50,317 nt of DNA from the NCBI GenBank assembly GCA_029561145.1, contig JAKQJM010000043.1, positions 1 through 50,317 of the forward strand, written 5' to 3'. This document shows, one piece after another, positions 26,155 to 34,656 of this stretch. Positions within the stretch are counted from its first letter, which is position 1; the number at the start of each line of letters is the position of its first letter. The position numbers and the translations under genes were made by a program. The stretch is from Pseudomonadota bacterium (GTDB taxonomy: Bacteria; Pseudomonadota; Gammaproteobacteria; Xanthomonadales; Rhodanobacteraceae). The notes under the pieces were generated by a model. The model worked only from the letters and a program-made list of their open reading frames with translations. It was not told the DNA's origin and ran no database searches.

Positions 26155-27273
26155 TCAGCGGCTCAGCGCGACCTGGGGTTCCAGCGGGCCGTTCGTGGTC
26201 CAGCGACCGAGCAGGGAATTCTGCTTGCCGGTGTCAATCTCGACATCGGCGCTCATGCCGGCGCGCAGGACCAAGCCGTCGCTATTCGTCGCGTCGATCT
26301 GCAGGCGCACCGGGATGCGCTGGACGATCTTGACCCAGTTGCCGGTCGCGTTCTGCGCCGGAAGGATAGAGAACTGCGAACCCGAGGCCGGGCTGATCGA
26401 GGAAACCGTCGCCTTCCACTTGCGGCCCGGGTAGGTATCGACTTCGATCTCGGCGGACTGGCCGACGTGCACGTGGGTCAGATCGGTTTCCTTGAAATTG
26501 CCTTCCACCCACAGCGTGTTCGAGACCAGCGGCATCGCCGCCTGCCCTACGTTCAGATAGTCCCCAGGCTGCAGATGCATCTTGCCGATCGTGCCGTCGA
26601 TCGGCGCGCGGACTTCCGCGTGCGACAGATCGAGTTTCGACTTGGCCAGTTGCGCCATGGCGACCTTGTACCCCGAGAGTTCGGTCAGTGGCGTATCGAC
26701 CGCACCCCCGAGCATGGTCTTGGACTTGGCCAGCGTGGCCGCATCGCTGTCGCGCGTACCGCGCGCCGTGGCGACATCGTTGGTCGCATCATCGAGCGCT
26801 TTCTGCGCAACGAGTCCCTTCGAACGCAGCTCGCGGATGCGCACAAGCTGCGCTTCATGGTTGCGCAGGGTCGCATCCGAGGAACGCAGATCCGCGCTGG
26901 CCTCGCGGTAGCTGTCACGCGATGCGTTGAGGTAATCCCCCGCGGCTTCGATCTGCGCTTCCATCTGGGCGACCGCAATCTGCAACGGCTCCGGGTCGAT
27001 GCGGAACAACAGGTCGCCCTTGTGGACCTGCTGGTTCTCGCGAACAGCAACTTCGACCACGCGACCGCCGATCTGCGGGGCGATCGTGACCTGGTCGGCC
27101 TGCACATACGCGTTGTCGGTCGAAGTGTAGCGACCCGCCGTGATGTAGAAATAGCCGGCGACGACGGCCACGACGAGCGGTCCGGCAATCCACAGGATGC
27201 GGTTGCCACGCTTGCGCGCCGGCCTGGCGGCTTCAGCGCTGACAGGAGTTTCGTTGTTCTGCTTGCTGGTCAT
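26155..27273 (-). CDS. EmrA-type HlyD-family adaptor
   Basis: A 372-residue membrane-fusion protein for an MFS exporter. The start at 27273 gives MTSKQNNETPVSAEAARPARKRGNRILWIAG, a short cytoplasmic basic tail followed by one membrane helix (about residues 26-44). The next segment TAGRYTSTDNAYVQADQVTIAPQIGGRVVEVAV is the classic EmrA/HlyD lipoyl start. The long alpha-hairpin spans about residues 85-190, and the second lipoyl half is VRAPIDGTIGKMHLQPGDYLNVGQ. It begins 13 bases after the marR stop and precedes the emrB-like gene, as in the E. coli emrRAB arrangement. Confidence 0.93.
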   Translation of the reverse strand: MTSKQNNETPVSAEAARPARKRGNRILWIAGPLVVAVVAGYFYITAGRYTSTDNAYVQADQVTIAPQIGGRVVEVAVRENQQVHKGDLLFRIDPEPLQIAVAQMEAQIEAAGDYLNASRDSYREASADLRSSDATLRNHEAQLVRIRELRSKGLVAQKALDDATNDVATARGTRDSDAATLAKSKTMLGGAVDTPLTELSGYKVAMAQLAKSKLDLSHAEVRAPIDGTIGKMHLQPGDYLNVGQAAMPLVSNTLWVEGNFKETDLTHVHVGQSAEIEVDTYPGRKWKATVSSISPASGSQFSILPAQNATGNWVKIVQRIPVRLQIDATNSDGLVLRAGMSADVEIDTGKQNSLLGRWTTNGPLEPQVALSR

Positions 27274-27286
27274 GACACGCTCGGGA

Positions 27287-27745
27287 TCAGGAATCGGAGG
27301 ATTCGTTGGTGGATTCAATGGCGACAAGATTGCTGCGGATCTTCGACAGCACGCGCTCGAATGCATCGAAGTCGGACTGACTGACCCCGACCAGCGCTTC
27401 CTGACGCAATTCGCTGGCGAGGACCTCCATGTCATCGGTGACTGCGTGGGCCCGCCCGGTCAGATGCAGGCACCAGCGACGCCGGTCGTTCGGGTCGGCC
27501 CGGCGCTCGACAAAACCGGCGGCGACAAGCCGGTCCAGCACGCGACCGATCGCGATCGGCTCCATCTCGAGCAACTCGGCCAGCTCGGCCTGGCTCAGAC
27601 CTTCGCGGCGGCGAATCGACTTGAGCGCACGCCATTGCGCGCGGGTCAGGTCGAAACGGATCGCGCGCCGGTCGAAATGCTTGCGGAACAGGCAGGTGAC
27701 GTCGTGCAGCAAATAGGCGAAGGAACTGTCGGGTGTCGTTTTCAT
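27287..27745 (-). CDS. MarR-family transcriptional regulator
   Basis: A 152-residue winged-helix repressor. The DNA-binding part reads [64 protein letters not shown], a textbook MarR motif with the RRADPNDRR wing. It is the first gene of the leftward efflux operon and thus probably represses it, binding an exported compound or related ligand as EmrR does. An imperfect palindrome GGATATTATGTCC (27755-27767) overlaps its -10 box and is a good candidate operator. Confidence 0.92.
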   Translation of the reverse strand: MKTTPDSSFAYLLHDVTCLFRKHFDRRAIRFDLTRAQWRALKSIRRREGLSQAELAELLEMEPIAIGRVLDRLVAAGFVERRADPNDRRRWCLHLTGRAHAVTDDMEVLASELRQEALVGVSQSDFDAFERVLSKIRSNLVAIESTNESSDS

Positions 27746-27754
27746 GGCTGCCGA

Positions 27755-27785
27755 GGATATTATGTCCTAGGCAGGTAAATTACAA
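27755..27785 (-). promoter_or_regulatory. Promoter and candidate operator of the marR-emr-RND operon
   Basis: On the minus strand, -35 TTGTAA (27785-27780) and -10 TAATAT (27762-27757) are separated by exactly 17 bases, and transcription would begin only a few bases before the ATG at 27745. The imperfect dyad GGATATTATGTCC (27755-27767) overlaps the -10, a position suited to autorepression by MarR. The AT-rich block stands out from its surroundings. Elements are seen; regulation is inferred. Confidence 0.5.
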
Positions 27786-27891
27786 TACCCAAGGGTTCAT
27801 TTATTGGCGATTGCTCGGCCGGACCACGAAAACGAGACACTTCGTTCAGCTGCCGCTTGGTTTTCCGGACGTGGCCACGGATAGTTCGCTC

Positions 27892-28422
27892 ATGATCCGC
27901 GTCCTTCAGGCCGACATTACCGATCTGCGCGTCGACGCGATCGTCAACGCCGCGAATGAGTCCCTGCTCGGCGGCGGCGGCGTCGACGGCGCCATCCATC
28001 GTCGCGCCGGTCCCGACCTGCTGGCAGCGTGCCGGCGACTGCCCGAAGTTCATCCCGGCGTCCGCTGTCCGACCGGCGAGGCCCGCATCACCGGAGGGTT
28101 CTCACTACCCGCGCGCTTCGTCATCCACACGGTCGGACCGGTCTGGCACAGTGGCGTCTCCGGCGAAGCGGAGCTGCTCGCGGCCTGCTACCGCAACGTG
28201 CTCGACATCGCGCACGCCCAGTCACTGCATTCGATCGCATTTCCGGCGATCAGCTGCGGCGTGTTTGGCTATCCGGTCGACAAGGCGGCCGCGATTGCAC
28301 TCGGTGAAATCGCCCGGGCCGAACACGCAGCCCTCGATATCACGATCTGCTGCCGAGGCGAACGCGTGCTGGAAAGCTATCGCGCCGCTGCCGTCGCACT
28401 GGGGATCACGATCCTCACGTAG
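27892..28422 (+). CDS. Macrodomain (O-acetyl-ADP-ribose deacetylase/YmdB type) protein
   Basis: A 176-residue macrodomain protein of the MacroD/YmdB type. The start is the ATG at 27892 ([40 protein letters not shown]). Characteristic features are the NAAN motif, the [10 protein letters not shown] loop that contacts the distal ribose, and [20 protein letters not shown] near residue 115. These proteins hydrolyse O-acetyl-ADP-ribose or remove ADP-ribose from proteins and nucleic acids. The frame is open upstream to 27733, but that part lies in the divergent marR promoter. The last 25 codons have a second, degraded copy at 30666-30740, separated by 2.3 kb that carries two secreted-protein genes. 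Confidence 0.93.
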   Translation: MIRVLQADITDLRVDAIVNAANESLLGGGGVDGAIHRRAGPDLLAACRRLPEVHPGVRCPTGEARITGGFSLPARFVIHTVGPVWHSGVSGEAELLAACYRNVLDIAHAQSLHSIAFPAISCGVFGYPVDKAAAIALGEIARAEHAALDITICCRGERVLESYRAAAVALGITILT

Positions 28423-28676
28423 CCAGCGATCTCCTCTACCGCCACCAATGGTTTCAGTGGTCCCGCAAAAGAGACGGCTAAAGCTCTCCGTACTGTATGA
28501 AACAACGGTATGCGCAGCGCGGTACGTTGATCGCGCAAGCCGGTCGTCGCAACCGCCTAACGAGCGCGGTGCTGATCACGCCCACCATCGACCGCCAGGC
28601 ACCCATAAAGAAGGAAACTTGTACTCATTGCTTGATGGCGGTAGCGTGCGGAACCACGCAAGGACAGGGCGCACCG

Positions 28677-30014
28677 ATGAACCGGCCTATAGTGCAGGCA
28701 ATGATGCTGTGCTTCGTCTGTGGCATCGCGACGGTCCGTGCAAGCGTCGTGGTCGAGTCGTTCGGCATCATTGGGTCCGATCCCGAGGAGAATCTTTTCT
28801 CGTCCATCGGCCCACCCACGAGCCCCGGCCTGCTGGCCAGCCCTGGCGCGGTCGAGGAATGGCCGGTCAGCATCAACCTGAGCCGTTTGCAGACCTTGCC
28901 GGAAACCGTGGTGCTGAACCTCCCCGATCAGGAATCGGAGGCGTTGGGCCGACTCCGCGCCCGCCCGCGTGCAGACCATGGGTTTCTCTGGACTGGAGGC
29001 GGTGAGGGCTGCAGCACCGTTCTCAGCGCGATCCCGAACCAGTTCCGTGCGGTCATCTCGTGCCTCAGCGGCAGCTACGGCGTCGAGACCACGGCAACCG
29101 GCGTTCGCCTGACGCGCTACGCCTATGGCGCAGCGCCACCGGGCGCTGACGATGACGTGGCCACGCCCGATCCGTCACCGACCGGTCTCGCCTCCCCAAC
29201 GGCCACGACCAACGCTGTCCTCGACGAGCCCCTGTTGCTCGATCAGAAAATCGATGTGCTCATTCTCTACACGGCCAATGTGCGTCTGGCCCTGCAGGCG
29301 GCCAGCATCAACGTGCAGCAGTACATGGAGGATACCCTCGCCACGACGCAACTCGCGATGGACCGCAGCACTACGCCGGGACATGCGGTGATTGCGGAAT
29401 TGAATCTGGCGCATGCGCAGGAAGTCGCGCGCACAGACAATTCGACTATCGACTTCAGCTCGGACTTGGAATATCTGAGACTTGATAGCATTCCGACCAA
29501 CTTGCGAAATACTTACGCCGCTGACCTGGTCATGTTGATTCGGGAAACCAGTCCCAGTATCAATACTTGTGGGTTGGCGAGTACCCCGAATCTCTCTATA
29601 CCGCCGGGCCTTGGATTTGCGCCCTTCGCGGTTGGCGTGACCAAGCGTGTCTGCTCGTTCTCGGCTTATCCGTTCCAGCACGAATTTGGCCACCTGTTCG
29701 GTGCCAATCACAATCCGGAGAACAACTCCAATACGTCGATGCTGCACCCTTGGGCCCAGGCGCATTGGGCCAATGCGAGCAATCCGGAGGACAGTGCGCG
29801 AACCATAGTTTCCTACCAGATCGGGGCCTGCCACGGCACCTGCCCGCAGGTGCTGAATTATTCGAATGCAGCTATCACAGTAAGCAAGTCATGGAACTTC
29901 CACACAGGCATTGCTGGCCAGCGTGAAAATGCACTAATCATCGAGGAATTTGCGTCGGTGACCGCGCAGTATCGATCGAGCCCGGATCGGATCTTCGCGA
30001 ATGGTTTCGACTAG
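28677..30014 (+). CDS. Secreted reprolysin-like zinc metallopeptidase with FANGFD tail
   Basis: A 445-residue exported protein. The start at 28677 gives a signal peptide (MNRPIVQAMMLCFVCGIATVRA). A propeptide-like region of about 180 residues follows. The metzincin zinc site HEFGHLFGANH is at residues 335-345, and a Met-turn candidate is SMLHPWA near residue 358. The protein resembles M12B/M84-like bacterial metallopeptidases. It ends DRIFANGFD, a short conserved tail that, from memory, terminates many secreted proteins of Lysobacter/Dokdonella-like bacteria; its function is not established. The frame is open up to 28497 but without a secretion signal there. The following gene begins 16 bases after its stop. 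Confidence 0.8.
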   Translation: MNRPIVQAMMLCFVCGIATVRASVVVESFGIIGSDPEENLFSSIGPPTSPGLLASPGAVEEWPVSINLSRLQTLPETVVLNLPDQESEALGRLRARPRADHGFLWTGGGEGCSTVLSAIPNQFRAVISCLSGSYGVETTATGVRLTRYAYGAAPPGADDDVATPDPSPTGLASPTATTNAVLDEPLLLDQKIDVLILYTANVRLALQAASINVQQYMEDTLATTQLAMDRSTTPGHAVIAELNLAHAQEVARTDNSTIDFSSDLEYLRLDSIPTNLRNTYAADLVMLIRETSPSINTCGLASTPNLSIPPGLGFAPFAVGVTKRVCSFSAYPFQHEFGHLFGANHNPENNSNTSMLHPWAQAHWANASNPEDSARTIVSYQIGACHGTCPQVLNYSNAAITVSKSWNFHTGIAGQRENALIIEEFASVTAQYRSSPDRIFANGFD

Positions 30015-30030
30015 CCAGGAGGCGCAAACC

Positions 30031-30681
30031 ATGGATAGTCTGCTTCGAATTGCGTTTATCGCGCTGGCATTGCTCATCTCGGCGAGGATCAATGCATCCG
30101 AAGTCGTAATCCCCTCCGACATTTCAGTGCATCTAAGCGCGCAACCCGTCATAAACCTTGAGCCGGGTGAGCCTATCGTTTTCACCCTTACCATCATCAA
30201 TCACGGCCCCCAGCCTGTTGAACATGCAACTTTGATCAGTTCCGATTTTTTCGACCAGATCGATCTCTCCTCTGGGGGCATGGATTGCCCTGGATTCTTT
30301 CTCTCCGTAACTGACGGGGAGACATTCAATTTCAACTACTGGTGGGATCCGACCCTTCTCGATGGCCCTCTTGCGATCGGAGAATCACGAAGTTGCCAGT
30401 TCACCCGTGCGATGACAAGCCAATCGCCACTTGCTTGGCCATTCAGCTTTGAACTGCTTGGCTACTACGAAGACATCAACCCCGCGAACAATATCTCTAC
30501 GGTGATTCTGCGTCGCGGCGATATCGCGCCGACAGCCATCCCGATGCTCTCTCCGACCGTCATGCTGCTGCTCGCGATCGCACTGGCTACCACCGCGTGC
30601 TGCGCGTTCCGCGAGAGATCGCGTAGGGAACCCGGTGGCATGCCCTCGCAGAGAGCGTCTTCTCTCGAGGCGAACGCGTGA
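30031..30681 (+). CDS. Secreted DUF11-like protein with IPTL-type C-terminal anchor
   Basis: A 216-residue protein with AGGAGG at 30017-30022 before its ATG. A signal peptide (MDSLLRIAFIALALLISARINA) leads into a beta-rich domain like DUF11/CARDB repeats (LEPGEPIVFTLTIINHGPQPVEHATL, then DINPANNISTVIL). The C-terminus has a short tripartite anchor: IPMLSP, a hydrophobic helix of about 18 residues, and a basic FRERSRR end, matching the general layout of IPTL-CTERM sorting signals. The last ~20 residues are read across the decayed macrodomain remnant in another frame, so the tail beyond RERSRR is probably accidental. Base composition here is visibly more AT-rich than neighbouring genes. Function unknown. 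Confidence 0.6.
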   Translation: MDSLLRIAFIALALLISARINASEVVIPSDISVHLSAQPVINLEPGEPIVFTLTIINHGPQPVEHATLISSDFFDQIDLSSGGMDCPGFFLSVTDGETFNFNYWWDPTLLDGPLAIGESRSCQFTRAMTSQSPLAWPFSFELLGYYEDINPANNISTVILRRGDIAPTAIPMLSPTVMLLLAIALATTACCAFRERSRREPGGMPSQRASSLEANA

Positions 30682-30740
30682 TTGAAAGCTATCGCGCCGC
30701 TGCTGCTGACCTCGGCATCGCGATTCTCCCAACGCCTTGA
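30627..30740 (+). pseudogene. 3' remnant of a second macrodomain gene
   Basis: A frame after a TAG at 30624-30626 reads ...VFSRGERVIESYRAAAADLGIAILPTP and stops at 30738-30740. This matches the C-terminus of the intact macrodomain protein ([25 protein letters not shown]). At DNA level CGAGGCGAACGCGTG is identical at 28354-28368 and 30666-30680, and a further 20 bases are identical at 28372-28391 and 30684-30703. No start or NAAN motif is present, so it is a fragment. It indicates a partial duplication or an insertion that split an older macrodomain gene. Confidence 0.7.
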
Positions 30741-30773
30741 TCCCTGCTCGCAGGGAGCAGCGGAAGCCACTTG

Positions 30774-31523
30774 CTACGTCGGCTTCTTGCGCTCGCGCAG
30801 ATAAACCGATTTTCCCGGTCCGGCACCGACCACGCGCTCCTCGATATCGAACAGCTTGCTCGCAACGACCAGTTCACGCAGCTTGCGGAATCCGTAGTTG
30901 CGCGGGTCGAAATCCGGCGCCTGCTTGGCGATATGGCTGCCAACCGGGGAGAGGTTGGCCCAACCCGTATCATCCGACGACGCATCGACCGCCATGCGCA
31001 ACAAGCCGGCGAGCTTGCGGTCCTTGCCGATCTTGCTGGCCGCCTGGGATTGCCTGGCCGGCGCATCGACCTCGTCGTCCTTGTCGACCAGGATCTCGGT
31101 ATAAATGAACTTGTCGCACGCGGCAACGAAAGGGGTTGGCGTCTTTCGCTCGCCGAATCCGTAGACGATCAGGCCGGATTCGCGGATGCGCATCGCGATA
31201 CGGGTGAAATCGCTGTCGCTCGATACGATGCAGAAACCGTCGAAACGCTCGCTGTAGAGCAAGTCCATCGCATCGATGATCATCGCCGAGTCGGTCGCGT
31301 TCTTGCCGGTCGTGTAGCGGAACTGCTGGATTGGCTGGATCGAATGCGACAGCAGCACCTCTTTCCAGCCCTTCAGCTGCGGGACGGTCCAGTCGCCGTA
31401 GATGCGCTTGACGCTCGCCGTGCCGTACTTGCTGACTTCAGCGAGCAATCCCTCGACGATCGAGGGTTGGGCATTGTCGGCGTCGATCAGGACGGCGAGC
31501 TTGCTCGATGCGGGACTGGTCAT
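30774..31523 (-). CDS. NYN-domain putative RNase with LOTUS/OST-HTH domain
   Basis: A 249-residue protein. The start is the ATG at 31523 (MTSPASSKLAVLIDADNAQPS). Residues 1-150 form a NYN/PIN-like nuclease: acidic residues in VLIDADN, then NATDSAMIIDAMDLLYSERFDGFCIVSSDSDF, which place conserved aspartates at the expected metal site. The C-terminal part (about 165-240) looks like an OST-HTH/LOTUS RNA-binding domain (GWANLSPVGSHIAKQAPDFDPRNYGFRKLRELVVASKLFDIEE). The architecture is that of LabA/MARF1-like proteins; bacterial members are little studied. It is monocistronic and convergent with the macrodomain remnant. Confidence 0.85.
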   Translation of the reverse strand: MTSPASSKLAVLIDADNAQPSIVEGLLAEVSKYGTASVKRIYGDWTVPQLKGWKEVLLSHSIQPIQQFRYTTGKNATDSAMIIDAMDLLYSERFDGFCIVSSDSDFTRIAMRIRESGLIVYGFGERKTPTPFVAACDKFIYTEILVDKDDEVDAPARQSQAASKIGKDRKLAGLLRMAVDASSDDTGWANLSPVGSHIAKQAPDFDPRNYGFRKLRELVVASKLFDIEERVVGAGPGKSVYLRERKKPT

Positions 31524-31710
31524 TGGCTCGATTCCATGGCTGAACGCGTATCGAGCATAGCGCCTTCCCGACCATGCGGTCGCCGTGCAACTCCAAGTCG
31601 ATTGCACTCGGGCTGATCGACTACACTGGCGTCGCACCAGAGCACTGACCCCAAGACATCCGGTTGCAGCCGTTTTACGCGCAACCCGATTCCAGCGGAG
31701 ACCTGATCCC

Positions 31711-32667
31711 ATGTCGCATGATTCGATACTCGAAACCATCGGCAATACGCCGGTCGTCAAGTTGCAGCGCCTCGCCCCGAAGGGCATCGAAATCCACGTC
31801 AAGGTGGAGGCTTTCAACCCGGGCGGCTCGGTCAAGGACCGCCTCGCTCTCGCCGTGGTCCTCGATGCCGAAAAGCGCGGCGCCCTCAAGCCCGGCCAGA
31901 CCATCGTCGAAGCCACGTCGGGAAACACCGGCGTCGCCCTTGCGATGGTCGCAGCGGCGCGCGGCTACCCGTTTGTCGCGGTGATGGCTGAATCGTTTTC
32001 GATCGAGCGTCGCAAGTTGATCCGGGCCTACGGTGGCAAGGTGATCCTGACACCGGCCGCCGAACGCGGTACGGGCATGGTGCGCAAGGCGGCTGAACTC
32101 GCCGCGAAGCACGGCTGGTTCCTGACCAGCCAGTTCGACAATCCGGCCAATCCGGCATGGCACCGCAATACCACCGGCCCCGAGATCCTGCGCGATTTCG
32201 CCGGCAAGCGACTCGACTATTTCGTCACCGGCTGGGGTACGGGCGGAACCTTGACCGGCGTCGGCGAAGTGCTGCGTCTCGCCCGGCCCGAAGTGCAAAT
32301 CGTCGCCAGCGAGCCCGCCGGCGCGGCCCTGCTCTCGGGTGGCGAATGGAAGCCGCACAAGATCCAGGGCTGGACACCGGATTTCGTGCCTGCGGTATTG
32401 AACCGCGATGTCGCCCAGCGCATCGTTGTCGTCGATGATGTCGTTGCACGCGATACCGCCCGCCTGCTGGCGAGTCGTGAAGGCATCTTCGTCGGCGTGT
32501 CTGCCGGCGCAACACTTGCCGCCGCGATCGAAGTCGCCAACGGCGCGCCGGAAGGTTCCGTCATCCTGGCCATGTTGCCGGATACCGGCGAACGCTACCT
32601 GTCGACGTTCCTGTTCGAAGGTGTCAACGAAGGCTCCGACGACGACTGGCTGGCCTCGCTCGGCTGA
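31711..32667 (+). CDS. cysK: Cysteine synthase (O-acetylserine sulfhydrylase)
   Basis: A 318-residue PLP enzyme that makes cysteine from O-acetylserine and sulfide. The start at 31711 gives MSHDSILETIGNTPVVKLQRL. The PLP lysine lies in NPGGSVKDR (about residue 42), the substrate loop is TSGNTG, the phosphate-binding loop GWGTGGT and the C-terminal serine site GVSAGAT. SIERRKLIRAYG and PHKIQG resemble CysK more than CysM, although the short length and AEKRGALKPG are shared by both, so the A/B distinction is moderate. It is monocistronic and divergent from the NYN gene. Confidence 0.9.
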   Translation: MSHDSILETIGNTPVVKLQRLAPKGIEIHVKVEAFNPGGSVKDRLALAVVLDAEKRGALKPGQTIVEATSGNTGVALAMVAAARGYPFVAVMAESFSIERRKLIRAYGGKVILTPAAERGTGMVRKAAELAAKHGWFLTSQFDNPANPAWHRNTTGPEILRDFAGKRLDYFVTGWGTGGTLTGVGEVLRLARPEVQIVASEPAGAALLSGGEWKPHKIQGWTPDFVPAVLNRDVAQRIVVVDDVVARDTARLLASREGIFVGVSAGATLAAAIEVANGAPEGSVILAMLPDTGERYLSTFLFEGVNEGSDDDWLASLG

Positions 32668-32846
32668 GCGTTGCCCCAAGCGGGCGCGCTTCTTCCGCCG
32701 CTGATCGCTGCGGCGCGTGAAGCCGTGCGATCGACAGAATCGGGGTTCGCTGCACCATTCATCGTGACAAGGCGAGTGTGCCGACGATCATGGTTTTCGG
32801 TCGCGAATGCCGATAGCGTGAAGCGGTCGCCCGGCCGGAAACGACC

Positions 32847-34649
32847 ATGTCACGATTCATCGTTGCAAGCGTCGCGCTCGCGCTCGCCGCCGGCGCGGCG
32901 TCACCCTTGCTCGCGCAGGCACCAGGCCACCGTCCCGATGCAGGCATGCGCAGCGGATTCGAGCCGGCAGGCGCCGGTCCGTTTTCCGATGACGAGGCGG
33001 CGCGCTTCCTGACCCAGGCGACGTTCGGACCGACCTTCGACGACATCGCGCACCTGCGCGCGATCGGCTACACCGCCTGGTTGAACGAGCAGTTCGCGCG
33101 CCCGGTCTCGACGGAAATCCCGTACCTGGATTGGGTCGAAACGCAGCCCGAAGGCAGCAACCATGTCACCGACGACACCCGACTCGAGGCGTGGACAATC
33201 AATGCGCTTGGCACGCCGGATCCGAGCCGTGGCCTGACCGCGCCGGGCGACCAGCTGCGCCAGCGTGTCGCATTCGCGCTCAGCGAGATCTTCGTCGTCT
33301 CGAACAAGAACGGAACCCTGGCCTATCAACCCTGGGCGCTGTCCAGCTGGTACGACATGCTGGCGACCAATGCGTTCGGCAACTACCGCCAATTGCTCAA
33401 GGACGCCACCCTGCATCCGGCCATGGGCATCTATCTGACCCACATGCAGAACCAGAAGGCTGACCCGACGCGCAACATCCGTCCGGACGAGAATTACGCG
33501 CGCGAAGTCCTGCAGCTGTTCTCGATCGGCCTGGTCAAGCTCGACACGGACGGCACTCCGCTGCTGACGGGCGGCCAGCCAATCGCCACCTATAACCAGG
33601 CCACCGTGCGCGGCTTCGCTGCGCTATTGACCGGATGGAACTGGAACAACACCGGCTGCGGGCCGACCACCTACGTCTGCTGCGACGAAAGCAATTACGC
33701 TACTTGTGCCCGTTACGGCTACAACCTGCCGAGCTGGAAGCTGCCGATGCAGCCGATCGAGGCCTTCCACGACAACACCAGCGCCAAGCAGTTGCTCGAC
33801 TATTCCGGCGTCGCCTTGCCCGGCGGCGTGCTTGCGCCCGGCGGCAATGCATCGGTCGAACTCGATGCTGCGCTCGACAACATCTTCCTGCATCCGAACG
33901 TCGGCCCGTTCATCGGCCGCCGCCTGATCCAGCGTCTGGTCACGAGCAACCCTTCACCTGCGTACGTGCAGCGGGTGGCGGCAGCATTCAGCAACAATGG
34001 CGCCGGCGTGCGTGGCGATCTCAAGGCGACGGTGCGCGCGATCCTGCTCGATCCGGAAGCGCGATACGGGCAGTGGCTGTTTCCGTCCACGTTCGGCAAG
34101 TTGCGCGAACCGCTGGTCAAGAACCTGCAACTGTGGCGCGCCATGAACGCCAGCAGCGAAACCGGTCGCATCGAAACGCTGAATCCGTATCCGCCGATCG
34201 AAGACTGGTACGGGCAGGGACCGCTGCGCTCGACCTCGGTGTTCAACTTCTTCCAGCCGGACTACGGACACAGCGGCGAGATCAGCAATCTCGGCCTGCA
34301 CAGCCCGGAGTTCCAGATCCTCACCGACACGACGGCGGTCGCGACCAACAACCGCCTGTTCAGCCTGAGCTTCTGCTGGCATTCCGACGGCGGCAGCTGC
34401 TGGGAAAACGGTCATGGCGCGACCTTGTACCTGGATACGGCGCGCGATGCACCGCTCGCGGCCAGCAACCCTGCCGCGTTGCTCGATCGCTACAACCTGC
34501 TGCTGATGTCCGGCCAGATGTCGCCGTTCATGCGTCAGACCCTGCTGGCGCGACTCAATGGGCTAACCGGCAGCTCGCGGGGACGACAGCGGGTGCAGCA
34601 CGCGCTGTACCTGATCCTCAATTCACCCGAATACTCGGTCCAGAAGTGA
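32847..34649 (+). CDS. DUF1800 domain secreted protein
   Basis: A 600-residue exported protein. It begins with a signal peptide (MSRFIVASVALALAAGAASPLLAQ). The DUF1800 start FSDDEAARFLTQATFGPTFDDIAHLRAIGYTAWLNEQF is clear, as is the mid-protein segment NYARE[V/I]LQLFSIGLV and the C-terminal GQMSPFMRQTLLARL. The biochemical role of the family is unknown; genomic pairs with DUF1501 genes are common. The DUF1501 gene starts eight bases after its stop, so the two form an operon. Confidence 0.9.
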   Translation: MSRFIVASVALALAAGAASPLLAQAPGHRPDAGMRSGFEPAGAGPFSDDEAARFLTQATFGPTFDDIAHLRAIGYTAWLNEQFARPVSTEIPYLDWVETQPEGSNHVTDDTRLEAWTINALGTPDPSRGLTAPGDQLRQRVAFALSEIFVVSNKNGTLAYQPWALSSWYDMLATNAFGNYRQLLKDATLHPAMGIYLTHMQNQKADPTRNIRPDENYAREVLQLFSIGLVKLDTDGTPLLTGGQPIATYNQATVRGFAALLTGWNWNNTGCGPTTYVCCDESNYATCARYGYNLPSWKLPMQPIEAFHDNTSAKQLLDYSGVALPGGVLAPGGNASVELDAALDNIFLHPNVGPFIGRRLIQRLVTSNPSPAYVQRVAAAFSNNGAGVRGDLKATVRAILLDPEARYGQWLFPSTFGKLREPLVKNLQLWRAMNASSETGRIETLNPYPPIEDWYGQGPLRSTSVFNFFQPDYGHSGEISNLGLHSPEFQILTDTTAVATNNRLFSLSFCWHSDGGSCWENGHGATLYLDTARDAPLAASNPAALLDRYNLLLMSGQMSPFMRQTLLARLNGLTGSSRGRQRVQHALYLILNSPEYSVQK

Positions 34650-34656
34650 GCGCGAC

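Noticed and set aside
28423-28676. A coding extension of the secreted peptidase upstream of 28677
   Set aside because: The frame is open from 28497, but the added residues are basic and polar with no signal peptide; the ATG at 28677 starts directly with a good one. The 254-base gap shows no other gene.
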